64,000 nucleotides of DNA from positions 2,395,369-2,459,368 of the forward strand of contig LNGK01000003.1 in assembly GCA_001510575.1 (NCBI GenBank). Reading direction: 5' to 3'. Position 1 is the first letter of the stretch. The number at the start of each line of letters is the position of its first letter. Shown here piece by piece: positions 1 through 13,359 of this stretch. The notes beneath the pieces are model-generated. The model was not told the origin of the DNA. It made no database searches and saw only the letters and a list, made by a program, of their open reading frames with translations. A program made the translations under genes and the position numbers. Origin of the DNA: Knoxdaviesia capensis. Taxonomy: Eukaryota > Ascomycota > Sordariomycetes > Microascales > Gondwanamycetaceae.

Positions 1-1895
1 GCTCTTACTGCCTCTGACCAACTGTCCTGGACTCAAGAAAAGTTATCTCTGTGGAGCCATCACCACCAGTTCTTACGCGCCGGCGCAGAACTAAGTTCTC
101 CTCCGGCCAGGTCCCACTCCACTCGAGTAGTTCAGTCCAGAAGCTTGCCGTCCTAGTTTCAGGGGTCCATCAAAGAGATTCATTAGTGCACTTGTACTCG
201 TCAGCTCTTTTCGGTGGGGAGAGGGCTTTTGCGCACAGAACAAGCCCAAACGATATTCTGGCTTGGTGGGTGGCCGGCGGCCCCTCTTTCTTTATCTATC
301 AGAAACGGCTCCCTCCCAAGATAACCACCGCCAGGACTATACGGATACCACCCAGCATAAGAGCAACAGCCAGTGGACAAACGCAATTGGTGCGTCACTT
401 CGCCGTCGTTCTTGTTCATGTTTGCGGGCTTGTCATCCTCTCTTTCAATGCTTCGTATTGCTATATGGCAGGCCGCCGGCCAGTGGCGTGAGGGGGTTCC
501 TGAAACACCGTAAATTTCAGCAAACGGGGTCCTGAAAGACTCCGGCCCTGGCGTGCTATATCTGTCTTTCCAGACTTCGTCAGCTGTGCGGGCTTTTCTC
601 ACCATCTGGACGGGCGAGCGAGAGATCACCGCGGTTGGATATCGTCTGCCCCGTTTTCTGGCCCCAGCTCACCCCAGCCTAGGCTAGGCTGCTTCAAAGA
701 GTCCCAAACCCCACAACAGTCTGCAGTGTCTCTTCTCTTCGGTCTTTTGTCTGGATGTGTTAGTGATCGTCGTCCCAAGCTAACCGCATTGTTTGTATCT
801 TCCAGGCCGTCAATGCTTGAGGATGCAAGTATAAGAAACTACCGTCGATAATCCTGCGTCTCTCAGCGGGCGCCTGGTGTCCCCGACAGAGAACAAGCCC
901 CCTTCCAACCGTAGGTTCCCTCTTCAACCGCACACGTTGATTTATGCACGGGTTGGTCTCACGCCACCCCCCGTTTTCCTGCCCACGAGATCCAGCCCAG
1001 CACCAGAGACACATGCAAAAAAAAAAAAACGCAGCAAGCCCGACCACGACAGCTGAAAACTAGCCTCCTCTGAGGCAAACGACTGTTGTAAACGGGATGG
1101 TGGACTTTCTCCACGTCTTAGAACCACACCAGACGAGACCTGCTCTCTCTCTCTCTCTCCGTCTCTCGCCGAGGCTGCCATTGGCTGGATCTCTCAGGTC
1201 TTCTGGTATCAAAAAACGAAGACGGCAGAGAAAAGAATGAGATCAAACATGCAAGTGTGTGTGTGTGTGTGTGTGTGTGCCCGTGGTGGGAATCTCTCGT
1301 AAAACGACGGCATATCGCTGTAACCAGGGTAGTACACTATCCGGTGTAGTCGTATAATGGGGTTGTTGGGAGATCACCGATAGAACGATACGATAGTGGG
1401 TGGTGGGTTGAGAGGGAAGGAGCTACCCCTTCACCCCTCCCCCTCCCTCTCCCGATCGCTCCTTCCCTTGCTACCCCTCCGTCGCACTTGCCTCGCAGAC
1501 TGTCACAGACCAGTCTCGTTCGCGCCTTCCCACTCGTTTCTTTTGCTTTTTTTTTTTCACGGCAGTACGTACCCATCCTTCCTTCCTTGACTTTGGACTG
1601 GCTCTCAGGCTTTGACTACTGGGTTTTGGTTCTTAATCATTCTTATTCTTCTCCTTTTCTTGTGTTATTTCTTTCTTTTCTTCTTCTTCTTCTTATTTTC
1701 TTCCTCCTCTAAACTTCTTCCTCCCATCTCCTTTCCTCACCTTATCCAAACATCATTTGATCTCGGTGCTAGTCCACTGTGATCATCTTGCCTGTTCGTT
1801 TCAACTTGACTCCGATTCTCACCAGCTGAGACTCTTTTCCTTTTCGATTCTATCTGTCTTTTTTTTCGTGATACCCTTTCCAGATCGTCGACACA
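1..1895. other. Non-coding region upstream of het-c
   Basis: No reading frame here has a recognisable domain, and the ORFs present are short and overlap in several frames. The region contains a (CT)n run at 1143-1160 and a (GT)n run at 1255-1279. A long pyrimidine-rich tract at about 1600-1740 is typical of fungal promoters and 5' leaders and probably belongs to the het-c gene that starts at 1896. Confidence 0.55.
1255..1279. repeat. (GT)n microsatellite
   Basis: An uninterrupted GT dinucleotide run of about 25 bases in the region upstream of het-c. Confidence 0.9.
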
Positions 1896-4800
1896 ATGTT
1901 GGACTCCCGGTCCTTCTTGCTGTTTGGTCTGGCGGTTGTGCTGTTTTACGTGCGTCCGGCACATGCTTTCGGTGCTGGAAACATCGCCAGCATCTCCAAG
2001 GTTGAAGGCCAGAACTGTAAGTTTCCCTCTAACGAAGCTTGGGTTTAAGCTTATGGTGCTGGTGGCCACAGCTTAATTGCTTGATTTCGTGGTTATTCCC
2101 TTCTTAAAGCCCGGTTGGGAGCTTGAAACTATTCCATCACGAATTGTCCCACCACCGTTTTCCCCTTAGCCCGTTGATCATAGCTATACCTCACTTCTTA
2201 CCCCACCATCGGTGTACCCCAATTTCAACACCATCCAATGCCGCACCACCCCAGCTGAAGCTTCACTGAAAATCAGGGTCGTGTTCGTGGCTGTATACTG
2301 TATATACGTTCTTCTCCCAGCAATACTCTAACCAATATCCTCGTCATTACTGCTTTACAGGGCGCCACGGTGATATCGAAGATGTCCTGCTCACCCTGAC
2401 CATGGCCCGCGCCATCAGCGGCAAGAAGTTCAACAAGCTCCAGGTCTCCCGCGTGTACTTCGGAAACTGGCTGCGCGACTACTCGCAGGCCGTCGACGTT
2501 GGAACGGTGAAGAACGTGTCGGCCGAGGCCATCCGTCTGCTTCTCAGCGTGCTGGGCTTCATGTCCTTCGGCTTCGGCTCGGGCGAATTCGAAGTCACCA
2601 CTGACCGCCTCGGATGCTACCGCCCGGAGGAGCACATCGACAACCCCAAGGACTACGCCGACAACGAGGACGCGCGCCAGTACGATAACCGCCTGCGCGG
2701 CCCCGTTGACGAGGGCACCGAGCTTGCTGTCGACCACCAGACCGGCCTGAAAAACTACATTGCCAACGAGGGCGTCGGTATCCAGACTGCCTCTGACCAC
2801 ATCCGCCAGCTGCTCCAGCGCTCAATCGACCTGGGCCGTCGCTACGGCCGCAATGGCAACAAGGTCGATAAGTACGAGTGCCTTCGCGTTCTCGGAACCG
2901 CCCTTCACTGCCTCGAGGGTAAGTCAGCTGCAATGCTCCTTCAGTTCCTTGATTTTCCCCCAACCGGGATATTTTCAGCCTAGCCCCTGATGATCATCTC
3001 ACTAACACCGACCTCCCATCAATCCATCAGACTACTTCGCCCACAGCAACTACATCGAGCTTGCCCTCATTGAGATGGGCGAGGAGAACGTCTTCCCTCA
3101 CGTCGGCCGCAACACCAAGCTGCAGATCAACGAGTGCGACCATGAGGTGTACCCCATTGTCACCGGAACTTTCGGTGGTGTTGATTTTTTGCACTCCGTG
3201 ACTGGTGAAGGTAAGGAGTTCTCTCTCAGTTTCTTGCCAGCTCTGCTATCCTCCGAGACAGCTTTCCCATCGGACCTTGAACTGACTGTTCTCTTCGTAG
3301 TTTCCGACAAGCTTACCCAGAACGAAATCGAGGAGCTGGAGAGCACTCTGCAAACCGATAAGGTCGGTGACACGAGCCTTCTCCGGGATCTCCTCGACAA
3401 GATCCCCGACAACATTTTCGGCGGCCAGCACCAGAGCGATAAGATCTCTGAGATCGAGGCCAACGCGAGTGCCGGACAGATGGAGAACATGAGCGTGTCG
3501 CCGCGCGACCCCGAGGAGTACACGATGTACATCCAGCAGGTGTTCCGCCAGATCATGCCGGCCATCGAGTTCCACGACAACATCATGAAAAACATCTCCG
3601 CCGCCATGGAGCGCATCCCTGTTCTGCCTAAGATTCTCGAACAGCTGGAGGAGCAGCTCTCCAAGTGGGTGTTCAGCGTCATCGCCCCCTACATCGTCCC
3701 CGTCATCCACCAGATCCGCAACGAGCTGGCCACCGGATCCGACCAGATCATCGAGAGCAGCAAGAACGCCCAGCACGTTGTGTTCGACGACGATGATTCG
3801 TCCAACCCGACCCACTCCATGCTGTCCAAGGATCACTTCTCGAACGTGAGTCTGCCTCCATTCTCCCCAACTCTAACTTACTGTTGTTCGTTACCACTAA
3901 CACGTCACTCTCCCAGATCCTGAACGAGGTTGCCGGTCGTGCTGCCGCGTACACTGTGCGCTGGGCGGTCCCCCAGCTGATGGAGGCCATGGACAGCGAC
4001 GAGGACTCGCGCCACGTGGTCGACCGCATCATCTACGGCGTGCTGGCGCACCCGGCGCAGCGCGACAGCGGCGGCGACTCGCGCGAGGGCCGCCAGATGA
4101 TTTTCAACTGCGTTAAGGACTGGTGGAATGAGCTTGGCAGCAGCACGCAGCGGTCGTACCGCCAGAGACTGTCGCGCGAAGGCGTGGAGAATGGCGAGAA
4201 CCACAAGCAGGGCGTCAGCGACACCGGTCACGGCCACGGCTGCGTCGGCAAGCTCAAGATGCGCAAGCAGTTCTCCGAGCCCGAGACGCTGGAGGACCGC
4301 CTGGCCAACAAGGCGGCGGGTGCTATCCTCGAGGGCGCTACCGGCGCTCTCTCGGGCTTCATCCAGCAGAGCACCGGCTTCAGTATGCCCAAGTACGCGC
4401 ATCCCGAGGAGAAGGAGGAGTCGGGCGGGGGCGGCGGCTTCCTAGGCTCGCTGCTTAGCAACGTGATGGGCCGCAAGGATGACGACAAGTCGTCATCTGG
4501 ACGTAACGAGTCGACCAGCTCGTACCAGCAGTCGTCGTACCAGCAGTCGTCGCAACAGTCGTCGTACCAGCAGTCCTCGTACCAGCAGTCATCGCACTCG
4601 AGCAGCCGTCGCGAGGATTCGGACGGCTACTCGTCGCGTCGCCGCGATGAGGAGCAGCACTCCAGCTTCAGCGGTGGTGGTGGTGGTGGTGGTGGCGGCG
4701 GCTACAGCGGCGGCGGGAGCCGTCACCGTGACGATGACGACAACGACCGTCGCGGAGGCGGCTATGGAGGTTCCGGCGGTGGCGGCGGCGGCTATGGAGG

Positions 4801-5029
4801 CTCCGGCGGTGGCGGCGGCGGCTATGGAGGCTCCGGCGGTGGCGGTGGCGGCTATGGAGGCTCCGGCGGCGGCCGGCAACACGGCGGGGGTCGTGATGAC
4901 GACGACAACCGCCGTGGTGGTGGTGGCGGCGGTTATGGCGGCCACGGAGGTGGTCACGGAGGCGGCCAGGGAGGAGGTGGTGGTCGCCGCCGTGACGACG
5001 ACGACGATAACGGCCGTCGTCGCTGGTAA
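1896..5029 (+). CDS. het-c: HET-C heterokaryon incompatibility protein homologue
   Basis: Five exons: 1896-2016, 2361-2918, 3031-3210, 3301-3845 and 3917-5029. They join in frame to 838 aa. The start ATG has a CACA context and opens a signal peptide (residues 1 to about 24, ending PAHA). The conserved HET-C body follows, with the signature WRHGDIEDVL, NWLRDYSQAVDVG and LHCLEDYFAHSNY. Neurospora HET-C is a secreted or cell-periphery glycine-rich protein; different alleles trigger incompatibility after hyphal fusion, with specificity set by a short variable segment. The C-terminus is low complexity: a Q/S tract (about residues 666-697, SSYQQ repeats) and a Gly-rich tail (about 720-827) with GGYGGSGGGG repeats broken by Asp/Arg patches. 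All introns start GTAAGT or GTGAGT, or GTAAGG in intron 3. Whether this homologue mediates incompatibility cannot be read from one allele. Family assignment is firm. Confidence 0.93.
4508..4990 (+). repeat. In-frame Q/S and Gly-rich tandem repeats in het-c
   Basis: At 4508-4600 a CAG-CAG-TCG-TCG-TAC unit repeats and encodes SSYQQ. At 4670-4990 GGT/GGC runs and a roughly 39-bp unit repeated about three to four times (from 4756) encode GGYGGSGG-type modules. The repeats remain in frame. This tract is likely to vary in length between strains. Confidence 0.85.
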
Positions 5030-6246
5030 TCGCAATGCACACAATAAGGAGAGCACGTGGGTTCCCGGCCTTTTATTGAGCAACAGAGGCAGAGCGCGAA
5101 AAGCGGCTGGATTACCCGGAATGCCGGTTCGTTTTCCGTAACAACCCACACACTCGCGCGGAGTGGTGCCTGATAGAGGCTAAAATGAAATTTTTCTTGG
5201 CCCATCGGGTGATTCACACAGACGAGCTTTCTTCTTTCTTTGGTCAGTGGTAGTGCCGTGAATGGGGTGGTTTCGGTGTGGTTGGACGTTTGGGGTCGTT
5301 TGCTATGGTTTGCCTAGAAGAACTTGCATACACGGTGAGAAACACGATCAAGTTAGTTCCGGAGATTTAACAGCACATCAGTTGAGATGTTTCACAGCAA
5401 TAAGATGGTTCCCTATTCACCGTGATCTACGCTCACGTCCTCCAATGTGCTCGCTCTATGGCAGTGTGTCCACGCGCAGTCATTGTGTATTGGCTAAGGT
5501 GCCCGGATCTATGGACGGTATTATCCGGTTAGCGGAGGTACACCAAGGATATCCTCCGAGTGTGATTTCAGCGGACCGATTCCCGAGTACTGGTCATGTG
5601 GTCCTTACAGCTTGTTCGGAGCTCAGCTCCCGAAAGTGTCCTGGTGTCCAGTTTCTTTCGCTTTGGCCAACAGAGTCTCCCATTTTGACGTTCATGGCGG
5701 CCGTCGATCGTTGCCCTTACAAACACTTAAGATTCTTCACGTCATTCGCTCTTGACAATATGTAGTCGCCAGCATGCAAAGTCCTGTTTTGGTGAATGCA
5801 GGAACCTGACCCTGTAATCAAACGTAAGTGGAGGGGGAAGTCCCGGTTTACCTGTTTTGTTCAAAGAATCCCGCGCCGCAGGCCGGGGAACGGGGGATAA
5901 AGACGCTCTTGGGCGTATATTGATGCTCTTGTGCGGCGAGGAAATATGGAGAAACTATACAGCACACTCCGTGGATTCTAAATTAAAAGGTACTCGATCG
6001 GCAGGGAAATTTTGGTTGGAGACAAAGCAAGCTGTCTATAGGCGTGGTTTGCTATATATATTGAAGGCAAGCAAGTAGTCAGAGACAGCCGGGTTTCCTA
6101 CGTTTCCTCCTCTTATTCCCTCTCTTCATCGTTGGACCAGGTCACTCACTGTCTAATATACTAACGTTCCTTGGTCTCTCTCCGACCCGGGCTTTCACTT
6201 TGTTTCAGCTGTCTCTCTCTACGACACATCGAACCACCACGCAACC
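5030..6246. other. Intergenic region, GH45 promoter side
   Basis: I see no supportable gene. The longest frame (5262-5765, 167 aa) has no domain and an irregular composition. GGCTAAA at 5178-5184 and GGCTAA at about 5490 match the core recognised by the fungal xylan/cellulose regulator XlnR. That is suggestive given the cellulase downstream, but such short motifs occur often by chance. Confidence 0.45.
6049..6060 (+). promoter_or_regulatory. TATA box of the GH45 gene
   Basis: CTATATATAT lies about 190 bp upstream of the GH45 start codon, followed by a pyrimidine-rich leader (about 6100-6235). The spacing and the isolated AT run suit a fungal core promoter with a long 5' UTR. Confidence 0.5.
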
Positions 6247-7331
6247 ATGAAGTCCATCTCGCCCTTCACGGTGGCCACGGCCGCGCTCGCGCTCGTGATC
6301 ACCAGCGCGGTCGCGCAATCCTCCGGCAGCGGCGCCACCACGCGCTACTGGGACTGCTGCAAGCCAAGCTGCGCGTGGGCGGGCAAAGGCGCCATGGTCA
6401 GCGGGCCGGTCGGCACGTGCGACCGCAGCGACAACCGGCTGAACGACAACGGCGCCACGCGGTCCGGGTGCGACGCCGGCGGGTCGGCGTACATGTGCTC
6501 GGGCCAGTCGCCGTGGGCCGTCAACGAGACCACGGCGTACGGCTGGGCGGCGGTGCGCATTGCCGGCCAGGTCGAGTCGCAGTGGTGCTGTGCGTGCTAC
6601 GAGCTCACGTTCCTGGACGGGCCGGTTGCCGGCAAGAAGATGGTCGTGCAGGCGACCAATACCGGTGGTGACTTGGGACAGAATCACTTTGATCTTGCGG
6701 TTAGTATCGTTGGGGGTCGTGGACGAAGCTGAGCATACGGTTGTTAGGGTACTAACAGATTCTTTTCGAATGGTCTAGATGCCCGGCGGTGGTGTAAGTA
6801 CTCCTCTTGAGTGATTTAGAAGATGTTTCGGGACGACAGCTACTGGCCATATTCGACGTCGTCGCTGTTGCTGTGGGAGAATGACGTGTCGTTGCTAACT
6901 TGATATCGAACCCTAACCCTCACAGGTCGGAATCTTCAACGCTTGGTGAGTGCCCAGCTGCTCGCTCTCCCGAGCGCAGACTTCTTGTCCACGTTCAAAA
7001 ATACCATCGAGACAAGCTAGCCAACTAACCGTTCACCTTGCGTGCTCCATCTAGCACGGACCAGTACGGCGCGCCGCCCAACGGCTGGGGCCAGCGCTAC
7101 GGCGGCATCAGCAGCAAGGCGGAGTGCGCGGCGTTTCCGGCGAAGCTGCAGGCGGGGTGCAACTGGCGGTTCGACTGGTTCCGCGGCGCCGACAACCCGG
7201 CGGTGACGTTCCGCCAGGTGGCGTGTCCGCGGGCCATCACGGCCAAGTCGGGCTGCCAGCGCCAGAACGACGCGATTAACCAGACGCCCACGGGGCCGGA
7301 GGTGGTCGGGACGTGGGTGCCGACGCCGTAA
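6247..7331 (+). CDS. Secreted endoglucanase, glycoside hydrolase family 45
   Basis: Four exons: 6247-6699, 6779-6793 (15 nt), 6926-6945 (20 nt) and 7055-7331; 254 aa. A signal peptide (about residues 1-23, ending AVAQ) leads straight into the GH45 core. GH45 enzymes hydrolyse internal beta-1,4 bonds of cellulose with inversion. The family signature TRYWDCCKPSC carries catalytic Asp36. The second catalytic Asp149 lies in NHFDLA at the end of exon 1, and the split motif MPGGG-VGIFNAC runs across the two tiny exons. Twelve or more Cys fit the disulfide-rich fold. There is no cellulose-binding module or linker, so this is a bare catalytic domain. The tail after the core is short. The ATG is preceded by a good context (CAACC). 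Function is assigned with confidence; substrate range is not. Confidence 0.95.
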
Positions 7332-10300
7332 GTGCGGCTGGCGGGGATGCGGGCTTGATACTGCCGGCCGGTCTTGCGGACGGCGGAGGTGGGACCCCGG
7401 GGTGTTCAGGTCTGGAAGGGGGGGCTGGTGTGTCGTCCTGGGTGTGGGCCGTTGGGGTGAACTGCGGAGTGCGGGAGCTGGGACGGGATTTGGTTCTCTG
7501 GACGGTCCTCACCAGCATGGAATGCATGAAGCTTTAAAAACATTCTCAGTCGTCAGTATAGATTAAGAAGATTTGAGTACACAAACTCACCGGAGCCGAC
7601 TTCGATCTTCCCTTCTGTGCTGTGATATGGGTCCGCCCTGTCCCGATCAGGTCTTGGCTTTTATTTTGTTCCCGACCCAGCTTCAAGCCTTATGGGATGA
7701 TCTATACAGCGGGGACATTGTTCTCTTTGTCGACGAACCAGGGGGGGAGGTGGGAAACAGTTGCCAAGAAGCGACCAGCAAAGGCTATCCCAGACACTTT
7801 TTGGGGGGGTTCGTTTGAGGAAGAAGAACTTAAGCTTGTTTCTCTCTCTCTCTCTCTCTTTGTTTCCTGCTCCTGATACCGGTGTGTGTCTTGTCTGTTC
7901 CTGCAAAGCCAAGCCGGGACTCACGGCGCCTGCGGAAGACAGTTGTGAGAACCCAACATCGGCACGGGGATTCCGGCGAGGGTGGGGGGGGCAGAAGGAA
8001 GAACTGTGGAATTGTGTAATGTGAGTCTGTTGTGCCGCTACGGTGTGCTGTTGTTGTATGTGGCTGTGAAGATGCGATGAAGTAACCATGACGGGAGACT
8101 GATCATGCGGCCACGGTCGAGATACGAGCTCCTGGAGGGTGCATGCACTTTACCATGTCGATACATGCAAACGTCGATGCTGAAGAGACGGGCACTTGGG
8201 ATCCCAAGCACATTGAGGGTGATACCAACAAAAAAGAAAAGAAAAAAAAGGAAAAAAGAAGAAGAAAAAAGAAAGAAAGAAAGAAAAGAAAAAGGATCTG
8301 CTGGTCTCACTTGAAGGTGACTCAGAGTGATGGGTGATGCGCTTGCTCTCTCCTCTGGCCAGGTTACCGCCTTGTCAGTTCATCTCCAGCCTCACTTTTC
8401 CTGTAAAGCTGAGACTTCTGTCCTGCAGTTTGAAGCTTGTACCACCTTGACCAGCCACATGAAGAACGCCCAGAGATGGCTATCACGCATATACTATGTA
8501 TCTTCGATATACAACGGTTGTTGTGTGCAGCCAAAGAAGCTATCCCCAGCGCGTTTGCTGTCAGGGACGGGGCACTATGGACGTACACTGTAGATACAGT
8601 TAAGCGGGATGTTGCGATACTGCCATGACAGTGCCCGTCGCACACATTTCATCAACGGCGTCCCTTTTCGTCTCTTCTTTGGGCGTTTCTGCGTGGACCT
8701 CTGTGGAAGGTTCACCAGCACATCCAGTCAGTCGGATTCCGGCACTCTTCCCGGACAGACAGACGGCATCCAGGTCCCCGGACTTCCTTACTTACTGTAC
8801 CCAGCACCTCACATCGTATGCAAACCCCGTTCTCCCCCCGCACGCCCGTCCGCATCAACACCATCACCACTACCACCACCACCAAAGAAAGGAGGGGTGC
8901 CACGGAGAGTTGGCGGCCTCCTTTCAGCTCTAAACTTCTCCTGCCACCTTTCTTACTGTCGCCGTTCGTTTTCGTTTGTAGTACAGTATAAAGGTCTTTT
9001 CTCTTCCCCGGTTTCACCTGGGGAATACTCGACTATCCGTAACCTCCACAGACACAGGGAACGAGCAAGAACTTGCTAGGCCTTGTTTTTTTTTTCCCCT
9101 CTGCACCACCACTTTCCGGATATAACTAGGTGCCCACTATCTGTTTTTTGGTGGCAGACGCCTCGGATACGTGCATATTTTTGAACCATTTTTTTCCCCC
9201 GGCGCGTAGGAGCCCCAGAGTTGTAAAACACTGTAAAACCCGCGTTACCCCCCGCCGGCGCACCGGGCAATTTTTTTCTTGCTTTTTTTGCGTTAAAAAA
9301 AAAAGAGCAAGCACACGACGCCGCCCTCCCTGGATAGCCTGGAACCGCACTGGGAATAATGCACCTTGGGCTTGGGCCAGCAAAACGGGAATGCCTGGAG
9401 AGGTGGCGGCCCTGTCAGCCCCAGACGCTGTGCGACGGGAACTGCATCAAGGAGGGGTAAAACGAGGGAAACAAAAAAAGCCAGGGAAGTGCACGGTGGG
9501 AGGAAGAAAACGACACAAATGCCAAACAATGGAGAGGACATGGATAGCTTGACGGTGAGGCTGCGAGGGGGGGAACGGTTGTGAGACGATGGCGTTTGGC
9601 ACCAAGGATCTACTGCTTGTCTGCGGCATTTGCGCCGGGAGGCCGGAGGTGGAAAAGGCCCTGGTTGGGGCGGTGAGCCCACGGCCAGACACTGGTGCCG
9701 TTTGCTTGTCTCCCGTTTCTCGTGCATCTGCGTCTTCTGCTCCGGTTTGCCGCATGCACAAGCAGGCCAGATCAGGCTTGGGCTGGGTCCCGAGTGTGGT
9801 TTAGGTGTATAGACGCTCTCACGAACCCCTCATTCACAACAGGCCTGCATCGGAGGCCATCGACGCAGGCCACGGCGGGATTGACCGCACTCCGGGTCGG
9901 ATAAGCTCATGTCGCCAAGACATATGGAAGGACAGAACATCGTGGGCGAAAGAAACCCGCCGTGACAGGTCCCTCCTCGGCCCTGGTTGAAAAGAAACAG
10001 AATTAAATAAATAACCACTGTTGAGCTTATCGTCAGGGCCTTCTTTTTCTTCTGCCCCATTCTCCGTATGCCAAGGCGATCAGAGCTTCGATACCCGTGT
10101 GGCGGGAGAAAAAAAAAAAAAAGGAAGAAGAAAAAAAGAAAGAAAGAAAAGAAACAAATCTCGGCCCGCCATCGTGGTGGATATACCTAGTGCATATATT
10201 CCACCAAGGTAATAATGGCAAGATCATGGGGGATGAGGACTCACGACTGGTGTCCCTTCTCCCCCGTTCTCACAGGTCCCGCCAGACATACCGGAAATCC

Positions 10301-13300
10301 GTCGTGTGCTCTCCCAATTATCACGCATCTGCGATCCCAAGCTATTCTCTGTACTGTACAGTATGGACATGTTCGTACTGGGAGAAGCCTGCACTGGCAC
10401 TGTTCCTCTCCCGTTCTCTCTATCTGTTCGAACCCAAAGAGAAGATTCGCTGAAGCCTAGCGGGTTTATTACCGCCTGTGGCTCCAGAGGCCACATCCAG
10501 ACCGTCGCGAGAATCCACTAGATTGGCTGGGAATAATGGAAATAATGGAGCTTGTGGAAATGGGAGCGGGAATAATGGGAGGGGGGGAGAGAAAATGTTC
10601 ACTCCGAAACAAGCAACGAAGCGCGGGAAAACCTGAGCTCCCCCTTTTTTTGGGGCTCCCCGAAGATTCAATCGAATTTTCTAGCCTTCTCCTTACGTAC
10701 GAGTACGTACTCATGCCCACGAGGATGAAGCAGGTCATGGGAACGGCAAGATACAGTAAATAATGACCAAATCGAGAAGGTTAATATTGAAGACCAGGCC
10801 AAAAGAAAGCCAGAGGCCAAGCTTTGGGAACCCGTCTCGGCGCAGGCACAGACTTTGGCGACAGGGCGGGAATCCGGGCGGCGAAGATGATTGATTGATG
10901 GGGGATGGGGTTCTGGATGTATTTCATCCCACAATTACGGGTTCGCTATCGGAGTGGACCGGGTTCCGGGGCAGAATCAGGAGCTGAGGCTTTTTTGTCA
11001 ACAGCTGAGATGCGAAGTTGGGTGTGTTATGTTCTTCATACCTATGGGAAGACAGACCTTCCCCTTTCTCCCCTGTTGCTGTATAGGTACTGTACACTAG
11101 AGAGACAGAACCTAGTGAGAGTCTACAGTACGAGTACAGAGGACGAGTCTGCAGGGAGCCCAGGGAAGCAAAGGGAAATAGGGCGGCCGGGATAAGACCT
11201 GATCCTGCCTGCATCGAGTGTCGTACGTGGAGCGAGGCGAGAGGGGCCCGGAGCTGAAGGAAGAGAGGGAGAAGAGGCCGTATCGTGAAGTGGGTGCCCG
11301 AACACGGGACTCGTGGATGGGCGCCCGGGCATAACCTGGGCCCAAGAACGTCTGGAACACGACGGAAGAAGATTAACGACGATATGCTATGTACCAATAG
11401 TTGACGCATAAACCTCGTACTCCTGGTCTGTATGTGTTTGGCGCCCGGGGCCGTTTTGGTGCTTGCTGGACGCGACATATGGGTGGTGGTCGAACAAATG
11501 GAGACCCGGAAACCTTCAAGCCACATGAGCAGCATGAGCAGCAAGAGCAGCACCTGATTCCGTCGGTCAAAAGTCAAGCGAGCGTCTGATGTTGGTGATG
11601 TGATGCGATGCCCCTGCCCAAGCACACCTTTTTGCACGGTATATCCGAGCCAACACCGCCGGGAAGGGGGCTTGTTGTTTCTTTCTATTTTTTGGTTGTT
11701 TTTTTGTAGCGGCGCCAGCATGCCCGTTTCTTTGCATGTTATCTGTGGGTGGCTTTTCGAATCAAAAAGCTTCGCTCTCAGCTGATTTTCACATCTCTCC
11801 CTCTCTTTTGCCGCTGGAGTTTGTGCTCTGCGTGGCTTGTTGTCCGTTTAGGTCTAGTTTCCCCGGACGAGTTCTCCGGTCCGAAAGGGTTGTTCCTGTT
11901 TTGGGTAGTGGTAATCCGTATCCTCCGTCTCGCCCGAAAGAAAATCAAGTTCCGAGTCGAAGGAAGTACTTGAGCACTTCGGCCGTGTTCCAACCTGGTA
12001 TGTGTGTGTGGCTGAGTCCTGAACCGGTTCCACTGCGCTGGGAAACGGCATTTTGACGGGCGGGTCGGGGTTGGTGTCTTCCCGCGTCTTTCTGTCGAGC
12101 ACACTGAAGCTGCATGTCTGATAGCAGGAGGACCAGTGCATCAGAAGCCCGTACGAAGTCCCTAACCGAACATACCGAAGAGTGAGAGAGAGGGAGGGAG
12201 GGGGCAAAGACGGCAATATGCAAGTCTCCAGTTCAAACAGCGGAAGCCGACCACGGGATTGCTATTCGCCTGGCTTTCCCGCGCTCTAATTCACCAGCGA
12301 GGACCCTGTTTCCATTCTTCGCGTCCCCCGCTAAAAGTCTGCACGTTATGGTCAGTCTTTTCCCTCGCTCGTCTCTTCTCTAGGCTTCTTCTGTTCGCCA
12401 CCCGCCCTGCATTCGCCCGCTACCGGATCTTTCATCCTCGGCTTCCCGCCCAAAAGAAATAAAAGGGTAGAGAAGAAAGGGTGGTGGCTTGATGCGGACC
12501 GGACGGCCTGGTTGATTACCTATTCTGAAATACCTCTTTTTTCTTTTTTTTTCTCTTCTCCTGAGCTGGATGACCTTGTTTTCCAGAACAGTTCGGGAAG
12601 CCGGATTAGTGCCCTGCATATGGAGTGCATGTCTCTGTACACACACTGTAGGATGGAAGAGGTCGGCCCCTACTTTTCAGCTCAATCCATGCCTGCATAG
12701 CACCTCTAATGCGTGTGTATGCAGTGAGTGTCTCCTCGGTGTCGCCGGGTTGATGCGGCATCCCGAACATGGCAACTCAGACGGTGAGGATTGTACATGT
12801 ACAACAGAAGTATGTAGTAGAGTCCAAAAGCTCTAATCTGATGATAATGTGCGGTGTTCAGTGCACACAACCTGGCATAAAAAGCATCTGTTTCTGAGTC
12901 TACCCATGGGTGTGTGAACCTCTATAATTATCCTCACCCGGCCACGTACGAGCCTGTCCCCAAGTCCACCCCCAAGTGACCCAGCCAACAACCCCGAGCT
13001 CGATCGGAGAGTGGACCTCAGCGATTGCTTTGCACGTGTGCGATGTGGCTTTCGAAAAAGAGGCTTTCAGTGCTGGGAGAGACCTGGATCTCCATCTAAG
13101 CGCAGCGCTCTTCGTCTTAACACCTTCTGACGAGTGCAGGTGGGCTCGTTCTGCTATGTGCAGGCCAATACTTCGTCCAACCCAGCTCCACCTCCACGCC
13201 GGGTCTTTCTGGTGCAGAGAACACTTCCAGGCGGGTTTCCCACGATGCTACTATACCATAGCACTGGATTCCTCAGCGAAGGCGACCAGCTGTTGTGTGT

Positions 13301-13323
13301 GGACATACCTACACTGCCATGGG

Positions 13324-13359
<36 letters not shown>

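Noticed and set aside
5262..5765. 167-aa + frame between het-c and GH45
   Set aside because: No domain, Cys/Arg-rich random-looking composition; more likely promoter sequence.
10924..11721. 265-aa minus frame in the gene-free interval
   Set aside because: Composition is noncoding-like and no family is recognisable; no introns or context support it.
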